NCBI GenBank assembly: GCA_944989445.1
Contig: CALYLW010000340.1
Location: 364,478 to 428,477, forward strand
Length of the DNA: 64,000 nucleotides
Reading direction: 5' to 3'
DNA from: Ampullaceana balthica
Taxonomy: Eukaryota > Mollusca > Gastropoda > Lymnaeidae
Part shown: one piece after another, positions 36,150 to 46,870 of the stretch
How the letters are laid out: each line of letters starts with the position of its first letter
Numbering within the stretch: position 1 is the first letter of the stretch
The notes under the pieces: model-generated
Told to the model about the DNA's origin: nothing
Databases searched by the model: none
The model's input: the letters and a program-made list of their open reading frames with translations, nothing else
Made by a program: the position numbers and the translations under genes

Positions 36150-37057
36150 GCAGAAAGAAAGAACCGCACATTGTCCCCCTCACCCCATTTCTTCACTCAA
36201 ATAATTTCTGTTATTCAATATTCAATGTAAAAATACTTTCAAAATAACTTTGTTTACTTATTAAATATTCCATAATTTCAAACAGCCAAGTCCACTTAAG
36301 GCATTTTAAATAAATTTAAAATTTATTTTTTCTATTTCCATTGTAAAAGAAATTCTTGATCAAATTTACTTCGAGATGTTCGCACAATCACTGTTAAAGA
36401 TAAAAATATTTGATTTTTTAAAGCATGTTGTGTTATTTTATTGATCGAATATTCGCTTGAAATTTGACAGTCTTAAAGTCTAAGGCTGTCATGAAACTGT
36501 TGGGGGTGGTGAACTATTCCTTTTCCCCAGCTACTAATCACCTAAATTGAGATAAATATTAATAAGAAAAACTCGTCTATTGGCTAAATTCATCGCATCT
36601 GAAATGTAAATAATATGATTTTGTTCAGTCAGGATAAACAAAAATACGAATTATGATAACTTTAAATCTATAATGTTATGCCATTTTTTACCACATTTTT
36701 ATTAAATCACTTTCGTTCCTGTGTGTCTGTCCACAAATTTTCAAATCTTCCAACGTAAAATTAAACCACTTTTCATAGTCCTAGAGATCTCAAAATTTTA
36801 CCACAGATAGATCTCGGATGACAATGCATTGTATCAAAATTTCAGATCGATTGAATGTACCGTTATTAAATTATTGAACTTTTTAATTTATCTATATATA
36901 AGCCTATGTATTATCCGTCTGCCCTTGTTTAGATTACATTCACGTGCCGAGTTCACACCAAACCCGACCACAAAAACCATGTTTAACATCAAGGGGAGAT
37001 CAGTCATTTCCAGTCTGTAAATGTTTGTCGGGCAATGCCCATTATATTTGAACATAA
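36150..37057. repeat. Dispersed long repeat, copy 1 (about 0.9 kb)
   Basis: Homologous in the same orientation to about 41632-42549, from 'tttcttcactcaaataattt' through the family A core (36700-36910) to 'agatcagtcatttccagtct' and 'gtttgtcgggcaatg'. Identity looks near 90%. A related fragment in opposite orientation occurs at about 16700-16900. The 63-aa frame here is a translation of the repeat. Confidence 0.85.
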
Positions 37058-37275
37058 AGGCTTTTTAGGTGTTTGGATAAAATGATTAGGGTTTACAAAT
37101 GAAGAGTAAGAAAATGAGTGAATTGAATTAGTTAAGCCTGAGAAGCGCCCGCCCCACGTTTTCAGTCATATTAGCCTACATCATAGTACCTATTTTAAAT
37201 TTTAAATTTTAAAAATTTATTTACTTCTTTTTAGTCCGCTTATAAAAACGTGTTTTTTATTAAATCTTTTTTTTT
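37058..37275. repeat. Foldback family arm
   Basis: 'aagcgcccgccccacgtttt' then 'cagtcatattagcctacatc' and 'cttctttttagtccgcttat', the same arm as at 16540-16660 and 42808-42910. Confidence 0.8.
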
Positions 37276-37802
37276 AACTTCTACTTATTTAATCTAAGTA
37301 ACTTTCACTGAGTTGATGTGTCCATTAAAGATTGTAAACTATTAACTAGTAGCAAAGTATGTTTACAATTTCAAGTATTTTGATAGAAAAAATTACAAAT
37401 TATTGAATGGAAGAGATACAAAGCTTAAATTTTGTGTCGTAATGTAAAATACAAGTTTGCAGTTTGATTAGTCAGCAATTTTATTTAATTTATCAAGAAA
37501 ACTGTTTAGGGAGCATTATTTTCAGTGATTTACTGCAGTTAAAATTTAATAAAGTTAACACTGGTGATAATTGGATGTAACATAATTTAATTTCAAACTA
37601 AAATTTTATTGTGCACTGAGTTCTAGCAATAACGAGAGGCTTGTAAAATTAATTTGAGACATTAATGCTAATCATTATTTAATTATAAAAACATATGTCC
37701 CGAAAGGAAATCTTTAATTTAAATTGTATTTTGTCATCCAAAAGCTTGAAGTAGTCCAAAAAAGACAGGTAAAAGAATATATGTGTGCTTGATCCCTTAC
37801 GG

Positions 37803-37987
37803 CAGTGCTTCTCAAAGTGGTGGTCCACGGACCGGTGCCAGTCCGTGGGCCATCCACCGCCGGTCCGCAGAAGTTATCAAAAAAAGGCAGAAAAAATCAT
37901 CATTGCAGGGAAAATAGGGCACCGGTCCCTTGCGCAAGCGAAAAAATTCCTGCCGGTCCGCCATACTAAAAAGTTTGAGAAGCACTG
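37803..37987. mobile_element. hAT-type MITE, 185 bp, CAGTGCTTCTCAAA ends
   Basis: Perfect 14-bp inverted ends CAGTGCTTCTCAAA (37803-37816) and TTTGAGAAGCACTG (37974-37987). The subterminal 'gtggtccacggaccggtgcc' is typical of this hAT family. Flanking perfect 8-bp duplications CCTTACGG lie at 37795-37802 and 37988-37995. The 84-aa frame 37785-38039 spans it and is not a gene. Confidence 0.96.
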
Positions 37988-38630
37988 CCTTACGGTATTT
38001 AAAAGATTTCTCATATTGAAAAGAAATAACTGGGTATAAAATTTATCGTTCTAGAATCATTTGTTTGAAAATATTAATATTCTCTTTTATAACATTAGGA
38101 CCTCAAACCTTTCTTCAAGCACGCAAACCGTATTATAAAAATATTAGTTGATATTTAATGAACATATGTTTAGAAGTTTTGTTGTGCACATTTTGAAATA
38201 ATCTAAAAAACTGGATGTTTTACCCATCTGATATGCTCTTTAATATATAACAGGACGTTTATTTTATGTTGTACTCATCTGATAGGCTCTTTCTTATATA
38301 AACAGGACGTTTATCAACGGCGCTTAATTAATTATTGCCACCGGTAATATCTTTATTTACTAAACCCACCCAGTGTAGTATACTTTATTTTCAAATTTAA
38401 AAAAATTTCCGAACCCTCTGAGTTACATTAAAAATACTCATTTTGTACATATATCACCTAAATTCTGTGTGTTTTTATAGTGTAGCCTTTACTGACTGAT
38501 ACACATTTTGCCTAGGGCTTGTTCGTGTACTTAGATGATAACAATGTAGCTTTATAAAGTGTTAATAACACAAGGCGTAGTCTCTAATAATAAGAAGGGA
38601 TGGCTTATTGCCAGCTAAATGGAATATATA

Positions 38631-38658
38631 CTAGCAACAAAGCCCGTCCAATGACGGG
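38631..38658 (-). mobile_element. Helitron-type 3' terminus
   Basis: On the minus strand: perfect 6-bp stem (38643-38658, CCCGTC / GACGGG, 4-nt loop), 8-nt spacer, CTAG (38631-38634) and host T. The element body would run to higher coordinates. No matching 5' end was assigned. Confidence 0.6.
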
Positions 38659-38744
38659 AATAAGTGTAGGGTGACCTGTGAAGTTCACAACATCCACATC
38701 AACAGACTCCAAAATGAAAATGTAACGTCACCAGTCTTCGTTTC

Positions 38745-39420
38745 AACCAGAGGCTTTGTCCAGAGACCCTAACTCCCCCACCACACCACTGTCTGTCCAG
38801 AGACCCTACCTCTTCCCTCCACACCACGATCAGTCCAGAGACCCTACCTCTCCCACCGCCATCTGTCCAGAGACCCTACTTCCCACAACACCGCGGTCTG
38901 TCCAGAGACCCTACCTCCCTATACACCGCGGTCTGTTCAGAGACCCTACCTCCCCATACACCGCGGTCTGACCCGAGACCCTACCTCCCACCACACCAAG
39001 GTCTGTCCCGAGACCCTATTTCCCCATACACCGCGGTCTGTCCAGAGACCCTACCTCCACATACACCGCGGTCTGTCCAGAGACCCTACCTCCCCATACA
39101 CCGCGGTCTGTCCCGAGACCCTACCTCCCCATACACCACGGTCTGTCCCGAGACCCTACCTCCCCATACACCGTGGTCAGTTCAGAGACCCTACCTCTCC
39201 CACCACACTGCGGTCTGTCCAGAGACCCTACCTCCCCCACACCAAGGTCTGTCCATAGACCCTACCTCCCCCCACCGCCATCTGTCCAGAGACACTACCT
39301 CCCACCACACCGCAGTCTGTTCCGCGAGACCTTACCTCCCCATACACCGCGGTCTGTCCCGAGACCCTACCTCCCCATACACCGTGGTCTGTCCAGAAAC
39401 CCTAACTCCCTAACAACAAA
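38745..39420. repeat. 35-bp minisatellite, about 19 copies
   Basis: The unit is 'gtctgtccagagaccctacc' plus 'tccccatacaccgcg'. The array is C-rich on +, much less AT-rich than its surroundings. The proline-rich frames at 38756-39493 are repeat translations. Confidence 0.92.
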
Positions 39421-40273
39421 GGTCTTCGAAATATATGTCTTAAAGTTTTCACACGCTACAGGGTCCTTCGTGACGGTTGCACCACGTAGCTAACAGTTCA
39501 AATGTGTCAAATTTTGACGACTTAGACTTGATGAATATTACATATTAGTTTGTGTACTAGCTGTCGCGGTCGTCAGTAAAGGTAATATTCACTTAGCCAT
39601 ATCTTTTCTACCACAATCCTGATAATAAAAAGATGAAACAATGTAAATAATAATTGATGAGGTTAAGCTTTGCTGGAATTCTTATTTTATTGATTACCCT
39701 GCTGAATTTGTTCCGATTGATTTCCGATCAATGTCAATGGCAAATGTGAAACAAACTTTGCTTTTATATGGTGGCCGAATTTGGATTATTTGGAATGGTC
39801 AACCACAATGTCACATCTTAGTGGTAACAAGTTGTACGTTACAATATGAAGACTAACTGTGACGTTAAACAGAAAAGTCAAGTAATAAATATGCTGTAAT
39901 TATGACACTCATTTCAGAAATTTCAGTCATTTATATTTGTGTATAAACAATATAATAGTCACAGGTTGGTTGGAGTATGTATCCGTAACGCTATGACGTC
40001 ATTTTGAGCATATATTTACGTATATATACAAGGCGCGCATCGGGAGTTGTGCAAAATAATTATAAATTCAAACATTCTCGCCGTAAAAAATAATAATATA
40101 TGACGTCACTGTTTTAGCTTATATTTTAATTTTAGAAAATAGAGCGATGTAAAAAGAGGATTTGAGGATTTATATTTATACAATACTTTGTGTACATTTC
40201 AGGAAGTTTAATATTTCGTATTTATCAAACAAGGATAAGTTACTTGGGCTTGACATACAAACAAACAAAAAGT

Positions 40274-40302
40274 GGGCGCCTCAGGCGCCCTACAACCCCT
40301 AG
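40274..40302 (+). mobile_element. Helitron-type 3' terminus
   Basis: Perfect 7-bp stem GGGCGCC / GGCGCCC with a TCA loop (40274-40290), 8-nt spacer, CTAG at 40299-40302 and host T at 40303. The preceding 39560-40273 is probably the element's body. Confidence 0.7.
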
Positions 40303-41630
40303 TGTTTGAATATTTAAAAACACGTTCTTTTGTTATGACTATGGATCATATAAGAGTGAGGTTATGCTCTGCATTATAAATTATAAATTTAAGATATTAA
40401 ACTTAATATTTATAAATGCAACAAACAAAACTCGATGTTTTTCCCACTCTGAGATTCACAAAGAACTCTTGGTATACTTCACAGATGGCATGTGAAAAAA
40501 TGATGAGAGACATGTTAACGTAGACCTCAACTGCCCAGGTTTTTGTTTAATGCGATGTAATGAAATATTTAAGGTCAGAGTTAAAAGAAAAACACGGCAT
40601 CAGGTAGATATTTATGAATATACCTGAAGGTTTAATTATGTGAAGTGTGCTCAATGAATGCCTAACGTATTATGTCTGGGCGGATGTGAGTCAGGGTATC
40701 AGATTGAACAGATTGGGAATCTTATCACGTGGGTTCCCCATTCCAACTGTTACAACCAGGCAGGAGAGAAGTGTGGCTAGACTTGGAAAAACTGTTGAGA
40801 AATTATACATTCTTTGTACAAGTTAAAGTTGGTTCTAATACAGAGTGTATCTTGTTATGGTTTCATTGAAGTTCCATCGAGGTAGTAGATACAAACCAGG
40901 CAATACGGGAAATTTTATATTTTTTACTGAAAAAATTAATAGCTTTTATAAGCTGCAAATCGTTAGTGAATGCTAATAACCACTTGTTTCGGCTGCAGTA
41001 ATCCAGTATTTAACACGATGGAATAATTTCTTCAAACATATTTCATGAGTGATTTCATCTTGTGATCCTGTCAAGGCTTTGAACTGGTTGACATGAAGCA
41101 AGGCAGTCACGTGCCAGGAAGGACAGTATGTTATTAGGCTTACAAATTTTTTTAACAGTGATTAGATGAGGACTGCCCTAAATGCTTTGACTGCGATTTA
41201 ACGCCGGTATGGAGTGTTCTCGTGTTGATTTCTTGATACGCAAAAGCACAAGCGTAACTGGGTTTTCCGGGCCTTTTGTAAATTTATTTTTAGCGCTTTT
41301 GACAATTATAATCCAAAAGGTAGGAAAATAGTTAATTTGAATGAATTGAAGGATTAGCCCTCAACGCCTTGGCAACTGCCCAAATGCAAAGTCGTTGTTA
41401 CGCCTCTGAGCAAAAGTTCAGCTGCTTGAGGATGAAAAAATGTTTCTTAGTTGCGATCTTACGTTTATTGCTTAGTGTTTTGATATTATAAATACATATT
41501 TGTGGATGTCAGATTTGACTCTCGCGGCTTGAGCGATCGTTAAATAGTTTCATACTTTGTAGTACAGTCTATAATATCATTAATTTCTAAATGTTATTAT
41601 GTCATTATCATATAGGGCTGCGGAAATAAA
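40303..41630. other. Unassigned AT-rich DNA
   Basis: No supported gene or repeat. Confidence 0.5.
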
Positions 41631-41631
41631 C

Positions 41632-42549
41632 GAAAGAAAGAAAGCGTACTTTTCCCCCCTTACCCATTTCTTCACTTAAATAATTTCTATTATTCAATAT
41701 TTTATGTAAAAATACTTTCAAATAACTTTGTTTACTCATTGAATATTCCATAATTTCAAACAGCCAAGTTCTCTTAGGGCAATTTTAAATAAATTTAAAA
41801 TTATTATTTCTATTTCGATGGTCAAAGAAATTCTTGATGAAATTTACTTCAAATGGTTCGCACAATCACTGTTAAAGTTAAAAATCGATGATTTTTTTTA
41901 AAAGCATGTTGCGTTATTTTATTGATAGAATATTCGCTTGAAATTTTAAAGTCTTAAATTCTAATGCTGTCATGAAACTCTTGGGGTGGAAACTATTCCA
42001 TATCCCGAGCTTAGCCCATCTGCTAATCACGTAAATTGAGACAAATAATAAGAAAAAAACCTCCTCCATTGGCTAAATTCATCGTATCTGAAAGGTAAAT
42101 AATATGATTTTGTTCACTCAGGATAAACAAAAATTCGAATTATGATAACTTTAAATCCATAATGTTACGCCATTTTTTACAACTTTTTTATTAACTCACT
42201 TTTGTTCCTGTTTGTGTGTCTGTCCACACTTTTTCAAATCTGCCAACGTAAAATTAAACCACTTTTGATGGTCCTAGAATCTCAAAATTTTACCACAAAT
42301 AGATCTTGGATGACAATGCATTGTATCAAAATTTCAGATCGATCAAATGTACCGTTATTAAATTATTGAACTTTTTAGTGTATCTATATATAAGCCTATG
42401 TATTATCCGTCTGCCCTTGTTTAGATTACATTCACGTGCCGTGTTCACACCAACCCCGACCACAAAACCATGTTTAACATCAAGGGGAGATCAGTCATTT
42501 CCAGTCTGTAAATGTTTGTCGGGCAATGCGCATTATATTAGAACATAAT
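41632..42549. repeat. Dispersed long repeat, copy 2 (about 0.9 kb)
   Basis: Same-orientation homologue of 36150-37057, with family A core at 42180-42400. It runs directly into the foldback element at 42600. Confidence 0.85.
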
Positions 42550-42599
42550 CAATACTTCAAAACTCACAATACACTTAGACTAATAAATAAAGGTAAAAA

Positions 42600-42915
42600 A
42601 ATGATTTTTAAAAACCACGTTTTTACAAGCGGACTAAAAAGAAGACAATAATTTAAAACTGGTAAGTTCAAGTTCCTTGGTTTAATATGACTAAAAACGT
42701 GGGACGGGCGCTTATGAGGTTTAACATATGCAGCTCACTCATACTCTCACTTATAGATCTCTCTTTTGCCTTCTAAATTAGAAATCTTTAATTTTTATAC
42801 CAAACACCCGCCCCACGTTTTTAGTCATATTAAATGAAAGTACTTGAACTTAACAGTTTTAAAATATTTTCTTCTTTTTAGTCCGCTTGTAAAAACGTGG
42901 TTTTTAAAAATTATT
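42600..42915. repeat. Foldback element with unoccupied LINE site
   Basis: Inverted arms 42603-42715 and about 42803-42910 ('acgtttttacaagcggacta' / 'tagtccgcttgtaaaaacgt'; 'aatatgactaaaaacgtggg' / 'ccccacgtttttagtcatat') surround a spacer of about 90 bp. Outside them, family A copies face each other (plus at 42180-42400, minus at 43080-43330), giving a near-symmetric structure of about 1.15 kb. A further half element follows at about 43340-43600. Confidence 0.85.
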
Positions 42916-43699
42916 TTTTTACCTTTATTTATTTTATTCTTTTTAGTCCACTAATAAAACTTGGTTTTTAACAATATTTTTTTACCTCTATTTATTTTAC
43001 CAAACACCTCACAAGCGCCCGCCAAACGTTTTAAAAACATTGTGATGTGGTCACGGGGGGAACTCACAAAAGCCGACGGTACAGTTTCTTATATATAGAC
43101 TATAGATAAACTAAAAAGTTCAATAATTTAATAACGGTACATTCGATCGATCTGAAATTTTAATACAATGCATTGTCATCCAAGATCTATCAGTGGTAAA
43201 TTTTCAGATCTCGAGGACCATCACAAGTGGTTCAATTTTACGTTGGCAGATTTGAAAAAATCTTGGACAAACAAACAAACAATGCCCAACGAAAGCGAGT
43301 TAATAAAAACGTGGTAAAAAAGAATAAAATAAATAGAAGTAAAAAAAAGATTTTAAAAAAACACGTTTTTTTAAGCGAACTAAAAAGAAGAAAATAAATA
43401 TTTTTTTCACAGAATTGTGAAGGAAAAATCTTTTTCTGGATTTATAAAAATTTCAAACTTATATGCTCAAGTACTATGATGTAATATGACTAAAAACGTG
43501 GGCGATCGCTTTTTAGGCGTTTGGCTAAAATGATTAGGGTTTACAAATGACGAGTAAGAAAATGAGTGAATTGAATTAGTTAAGGCTGATGTCAAATATA
43601 TGAAAGAATTTCATCCTTATAGAAACTCGAACCATTTTCTTGTATTTAAAATATTTTATTTCTGATCCACAGAGCCACCTTATGACATCATCATATGAA

Positions 43700-44190
43700 C
43701 GTCATTGCACCAGCCAGACGGCACAAGTACATTGTACCAGCTATTAACACCTGTGACAGCCAGTACAAGCAGAGTGTACCAGCTACGACACAACTGTGAC
43801 AGCCAGTACAGGCAGACTGTGCCAGCTACAACATCAGTGAGGCCAGTACAAGCAGAGTGTACCAGCTACAACATCAGTGAGGCCAGTACAAGCACAGTGT
43901 ACCAGCTACAACACAACTGTGACAGCCAGTACAAGCAGAGTGTACCAGCTCCGACAAAACTGTGACAGCCACTACAAGCAGACTGTACCAGCTAGACACA
44001 CCTGTGTCAGCCAGTACAAGCAGAGTGTACCAGCTAGACATTCCTGTGTCAACCAGTACAAGGAGATTGTACCAGCTACAACACCAGTGAGGCCAGTACA
44101 AGGAGATTGTACCAGCTACAAGACCAGTGAGGCCAGTACAAGGAGATTGTACCAGCTACAACACCAGTGAGGCCAGTACAAGTACGAGTT
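43700..44190. repeat. About 40-bp minisatellite, about 12 copies
   Basis: The unit is 'gccagtacaagcagagtgta' plus 'ccagctacaacaccagtgag', with copies alternating 'gtgaggcc' and 'tgtgacagcc'. It lies about 1 kb upstream of the K2P start codon. Frames at 43705-44309 are repeat translations. Confidence 0.9.
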
Positions 44191-45148
44191 GTTTTAGAAG
44201 TCTCTTATATCCACATCGAAGGACAAGAACATGGAGAATGTTTTGTGTTCAGTTCATTGACTCCCCAAGTTATCTAAAAGTTCTTTCATGTGCTGTCATA
44301 TTTCATTGACCACACATTTGCAAAGAACCTTATTACCGCCATGATTTCAAAGTATTTATTATCTAAGATGAACTCATAAAGTGCAAACTTCCTTTGTACT
44401 TCAAACCATTCACAACTCTGTCAGCCGTGAGTGAAATCAACATAGTTGCAATGACAATAAGATGTGTCCAGAAATTTCTTCATCTAATAATAATTTTAAC
44501 GGCATCGAATATTGTCGATTTATGCCTTCTTCGTAGTTAAGTTTCTTGATGTACGTTAAATGAAATGTTGCTGGAGGTGTCCATGGGCTATGAGAAAATG
44601 GGACTATTTAGTTTGGGGTGACGGCAACTTCGACCCTGCTCTTGTGTTTACATTATGCGCTTGATCGGTTTTTTGGGGGGAAATACCTGAAACTGGCAAC
44701 ATATTTTTGAAACGTCACAGCACATTGATAATGAAATCCAGACAAAAACAATTGATATGTTTCATGTTAAACAATTCTTAGTTATAATTTCTATTAGTAA
44801 TTCACAATTTTTATCCTGTAAAATTCATTATGGCTGATGACAATTTAATGTCAATAATTACTAAAGTTGATAAATTCATAAAGTTACTGAGAGCAAGCCT
44901 GTGAGATTAATATAATACATGTTTAATGACAAGTAATGGAGGTATGCTATCTAGTGAAATGTAGATAATGGCAAACACTTTTCTATTTTATAACACTTCC
45001 ACCTGTGTACACCAATTGACACAGCTTCTGGGCTACACAGCTGACAAATGGAAATCTCTTACACTCTATGGTCCTGTGACACTTGAACAACCCTCAGAAT
45101 AATTCACGGTTTATGTAAAAATAGTTTAGAATCACTCAATTAGGCACA
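44191..45148. other. Upstream flank of the K2P coding start
   Basis: Non-repetitive. It may contain 5' UTR or promoter, but no TATA box or initiator could be assigned. An in-frame TAG at 45122-45124 closes the frame upstream of the ATG. Confidence 0.4.
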
Positions 45149-45814
45149 ATGTCCAACAGGAATGGTGGACTACAAACCCAACCAACCGCCGCCCCAAGGA
45201 TGCAGAAGCCGGTTAAGAAAGCAGAGGAAAAACCAACTCCGAAACAGAAGCGTGGCAAAAACCGGGATCAGCAGCAGGAGCAACAACAGCAAAAACTTCA
45301 GTTGGAACTTCAGCAACAGCTGACTCTGCAGCGTCAGCAAGTCCAACAACAGGAAAAGTTACAACAGCCACCGACATTGCAGAAAAGAAGTTGTTGCTAC
45401 ACGTGCTGCTGTCCCCGATCACGTGACCTCAAAGATCGTCAAAATATCGTCGATGACGAGATAGAGGATGACGCGACACACATAGCGTCGCTTAGCAACC
45501 ATCGGCAGAGTGTTGATGCCTCTGACGGGTCGTCGTGTTGTGTAGGATGTTGTCGACGGAAAAAGAAGCGGAAGTCCATGCCACAAAGCGATTCTCAAAT
45601 GACAACCAGCAGCACCAGTGGCAGTGGGAAGAAGTCCAGCTGCAGAAAGTGTTGCAGGAAGGTGACGGCCTTTATCTTCTCGCATGTCGGACTCGGCTCG
45701 TTGGTTGTGGCGTACTCAATCATGGGCGGATTTTTATTCCAATGGTTGGAGGCCACGGACGAGATGCTAGAACGGATAAGTGTGACGAAAACTCGAACTA
45801 ACAGTGTAATGAAA
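45149..45814 (+). CDS. Two-pore-domain K+ channel, coding exon 1 (N-terminus and TM1)
   Basis: First coding exon of a K2P (TWiK/KCNK-like) leak potassium channel of the plasma membrane. The ATG at 45149 is chosen because an in-frame TAG lies at 45122-45124 and no ATG falls between. The exon encodes 222 residues. Residues 41-73 are glutamine-rich. Three cysteine clusters lie at about 82-88 (CCYTCCC), 130-135 (CCVGCC) and 165-169 (CRKCC), possible palmitoylation or metal-binding sites. A basic run RRKKKRK sits at 136-142. Residues about 173-199 form TM1, with the family pattern of an aromatic, GG, phenylalanine and then LE (YSIMGGFLFQWLE). The exon ends in phase 0 at a strong GTAAGT donor (45815-45820); reading on adds only 11 residues before a stop. 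The K2P call rests mainly on TM1 joined to the pore sequence in exon 2. The subfamily is not resolved. Confidence 0.88.
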
Positions 45815-45920
45815 GTAAGTAGATATTTACATTTAAAATACATGGAGTAAACATTAATTAATGTAAAAGGCCAATATCTAACTTTTGACTACAACATTTA
45901 CTAAATTTTAAATGTTTCAG
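45815..45920 (+). other. K2P intron 1 (106 bp)
   Basis: Short phase-0 intron with donor GTAAGT at 45815-45820 and acceptor TTTCAG ending at 45920. It joins the AAA Lys codon 222 to the CTC Leu codon 223. Both flanking frames are open only when this segment is removed. Confidence 0.85.
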
Positions 45921-46125
45921 CTCTGGAATATGACGCGAGAACTAAATATACTGTACGAGAAAAACTGGACGGCGATGGCAGACGAGATTTTACGAGAGTT
46001 TCAGACCAGCATGTACGAGTCAGTCAAAGAGAGGGGATGGGACGGTAGAGACGAGAACAACGAAGATATGCAGTGGTCATTTTCTGGATCACTTCTATAC
46101 AGCGTAACAGTTATTACCACTATAG
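45921..46125 (+). CDS. Two-pore-domain K+ channel, coding exon 2 (cap and first pore helix)
   Basis: Second coding exon of the K2P channel, 68 codons plus one base (residues 223-290 and the first base of Gly291). It encodes the extracellular cap segment, with N-glycosylation sequons NMT at 225-227 and NWT at 237-239, and an acidic stretch RDENNED at about 265-271. The P1 pore helix follows, with the run WSFSGSLLYSVTVITTIG, typical of K2P P1 domains. The donor GTGAGT begins at 46126 and splits the first glycine of the expected GYG filter in phase 1, a splice position known to recur in K2P genes. TM2, P2, TM3-TM4 and the C-terminus must lie on later exons. None was found by eye to 64000. Confidence 0.9.
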
Positions 46126-46659
46126 GTGAGTAGTCTTTTCATAGCGATAAAAGTTGGTACAAAATGTATTTGATTTCACCAGAGTTGGCGACTCTCCTAC
46201 CCATCATTTGCACAAAGCATTATTTCTGTAAAATTTTAATTTAACCAAACGTTAACACAACCGATTCGCTTGGAATTGTAGAAGAATTATATTTAACAAA
46301 GTAGATCTTTAATTTTAAAGTAATGCTGATATTTAACATGAGATCAGGAAATATCTGATGTTAAACGCTCTCCAATAGAGAAAACCTGGAGATGAAGTTT
46401 TTGTTTAATTGAAACATCGCTTACGATCAATTTCGCGTGTATCTGATTCTAAACAGACTGATTGCAATCGTAACCTTTTATTATTTTTCCTATTTCTTTG
46501 TGTATTTCAGACTTTATTGAGGTCAGCTGTAATTGGGTGGTCTCATAAAGACTAATTACAGACAAAATGATACTAATCATTTCGTTAGGAAAACATATCA
46601 AATTCGTTAAAAATGTCCCATTCTTACCTGTTAATGATCAATCACAATAATTTAGTCAG

Positions 46660-46870
46660 TTTTTAGTGTTTGCCCGAAACAAGTCCGAAAGTCCAGGACC
46701 AAATGTGCTGCTTTCTCCGGTCAGCATGAGCATCTATGTCTCCAGTGCGGCAGACACTTCTGAGCTGGGATTGGTGTTGTCAGCTATCTCCTAATTCAGC
46801 CCGGTGACTTAAACGACAAATGAATGACCGTCATCTTTGGACAAACAAACGTGTTTTCCCGGGTCTTAAA
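46660..46870 (+). mobile_element. Remnant of a LINE 3' end (zinc-finger tail)
   Basis: In one frame 'tgtctccagtgcggcagaca' onward reads C-L-Q-C-G-R-H-F-stop-A-G-I-G-V-V-S-Y-L. This is the CCHH-type finger plus RIGL(V/I)SH-like tail that ends the LINE ORF at 20560-20614, here with an internal stop. It lies in K2P intron 2. Confidence 0.6.

Noticed and set aside
37785..38039. 84-aa frame
   Set aside because: It spans a hAT MITE and its flanks, and the coding appearance comes from the element.
38756..39493. Proline-rich proteins
   Set aside because: These are translations of the 35-bp minisatellite.
39557..39580. Another Helitron 3' end at CTAG 39557-39560
   Set aside because: The adjacent 'ctgtcgcggtcgtcag' does not form a convincing stem.
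45213..45843. Other-frame and antisense frames over K2P exon 1
   Set aside because: They overlap the supported exon and have no domain. The + frame at 45149 has TM1 and joins the pore exon.
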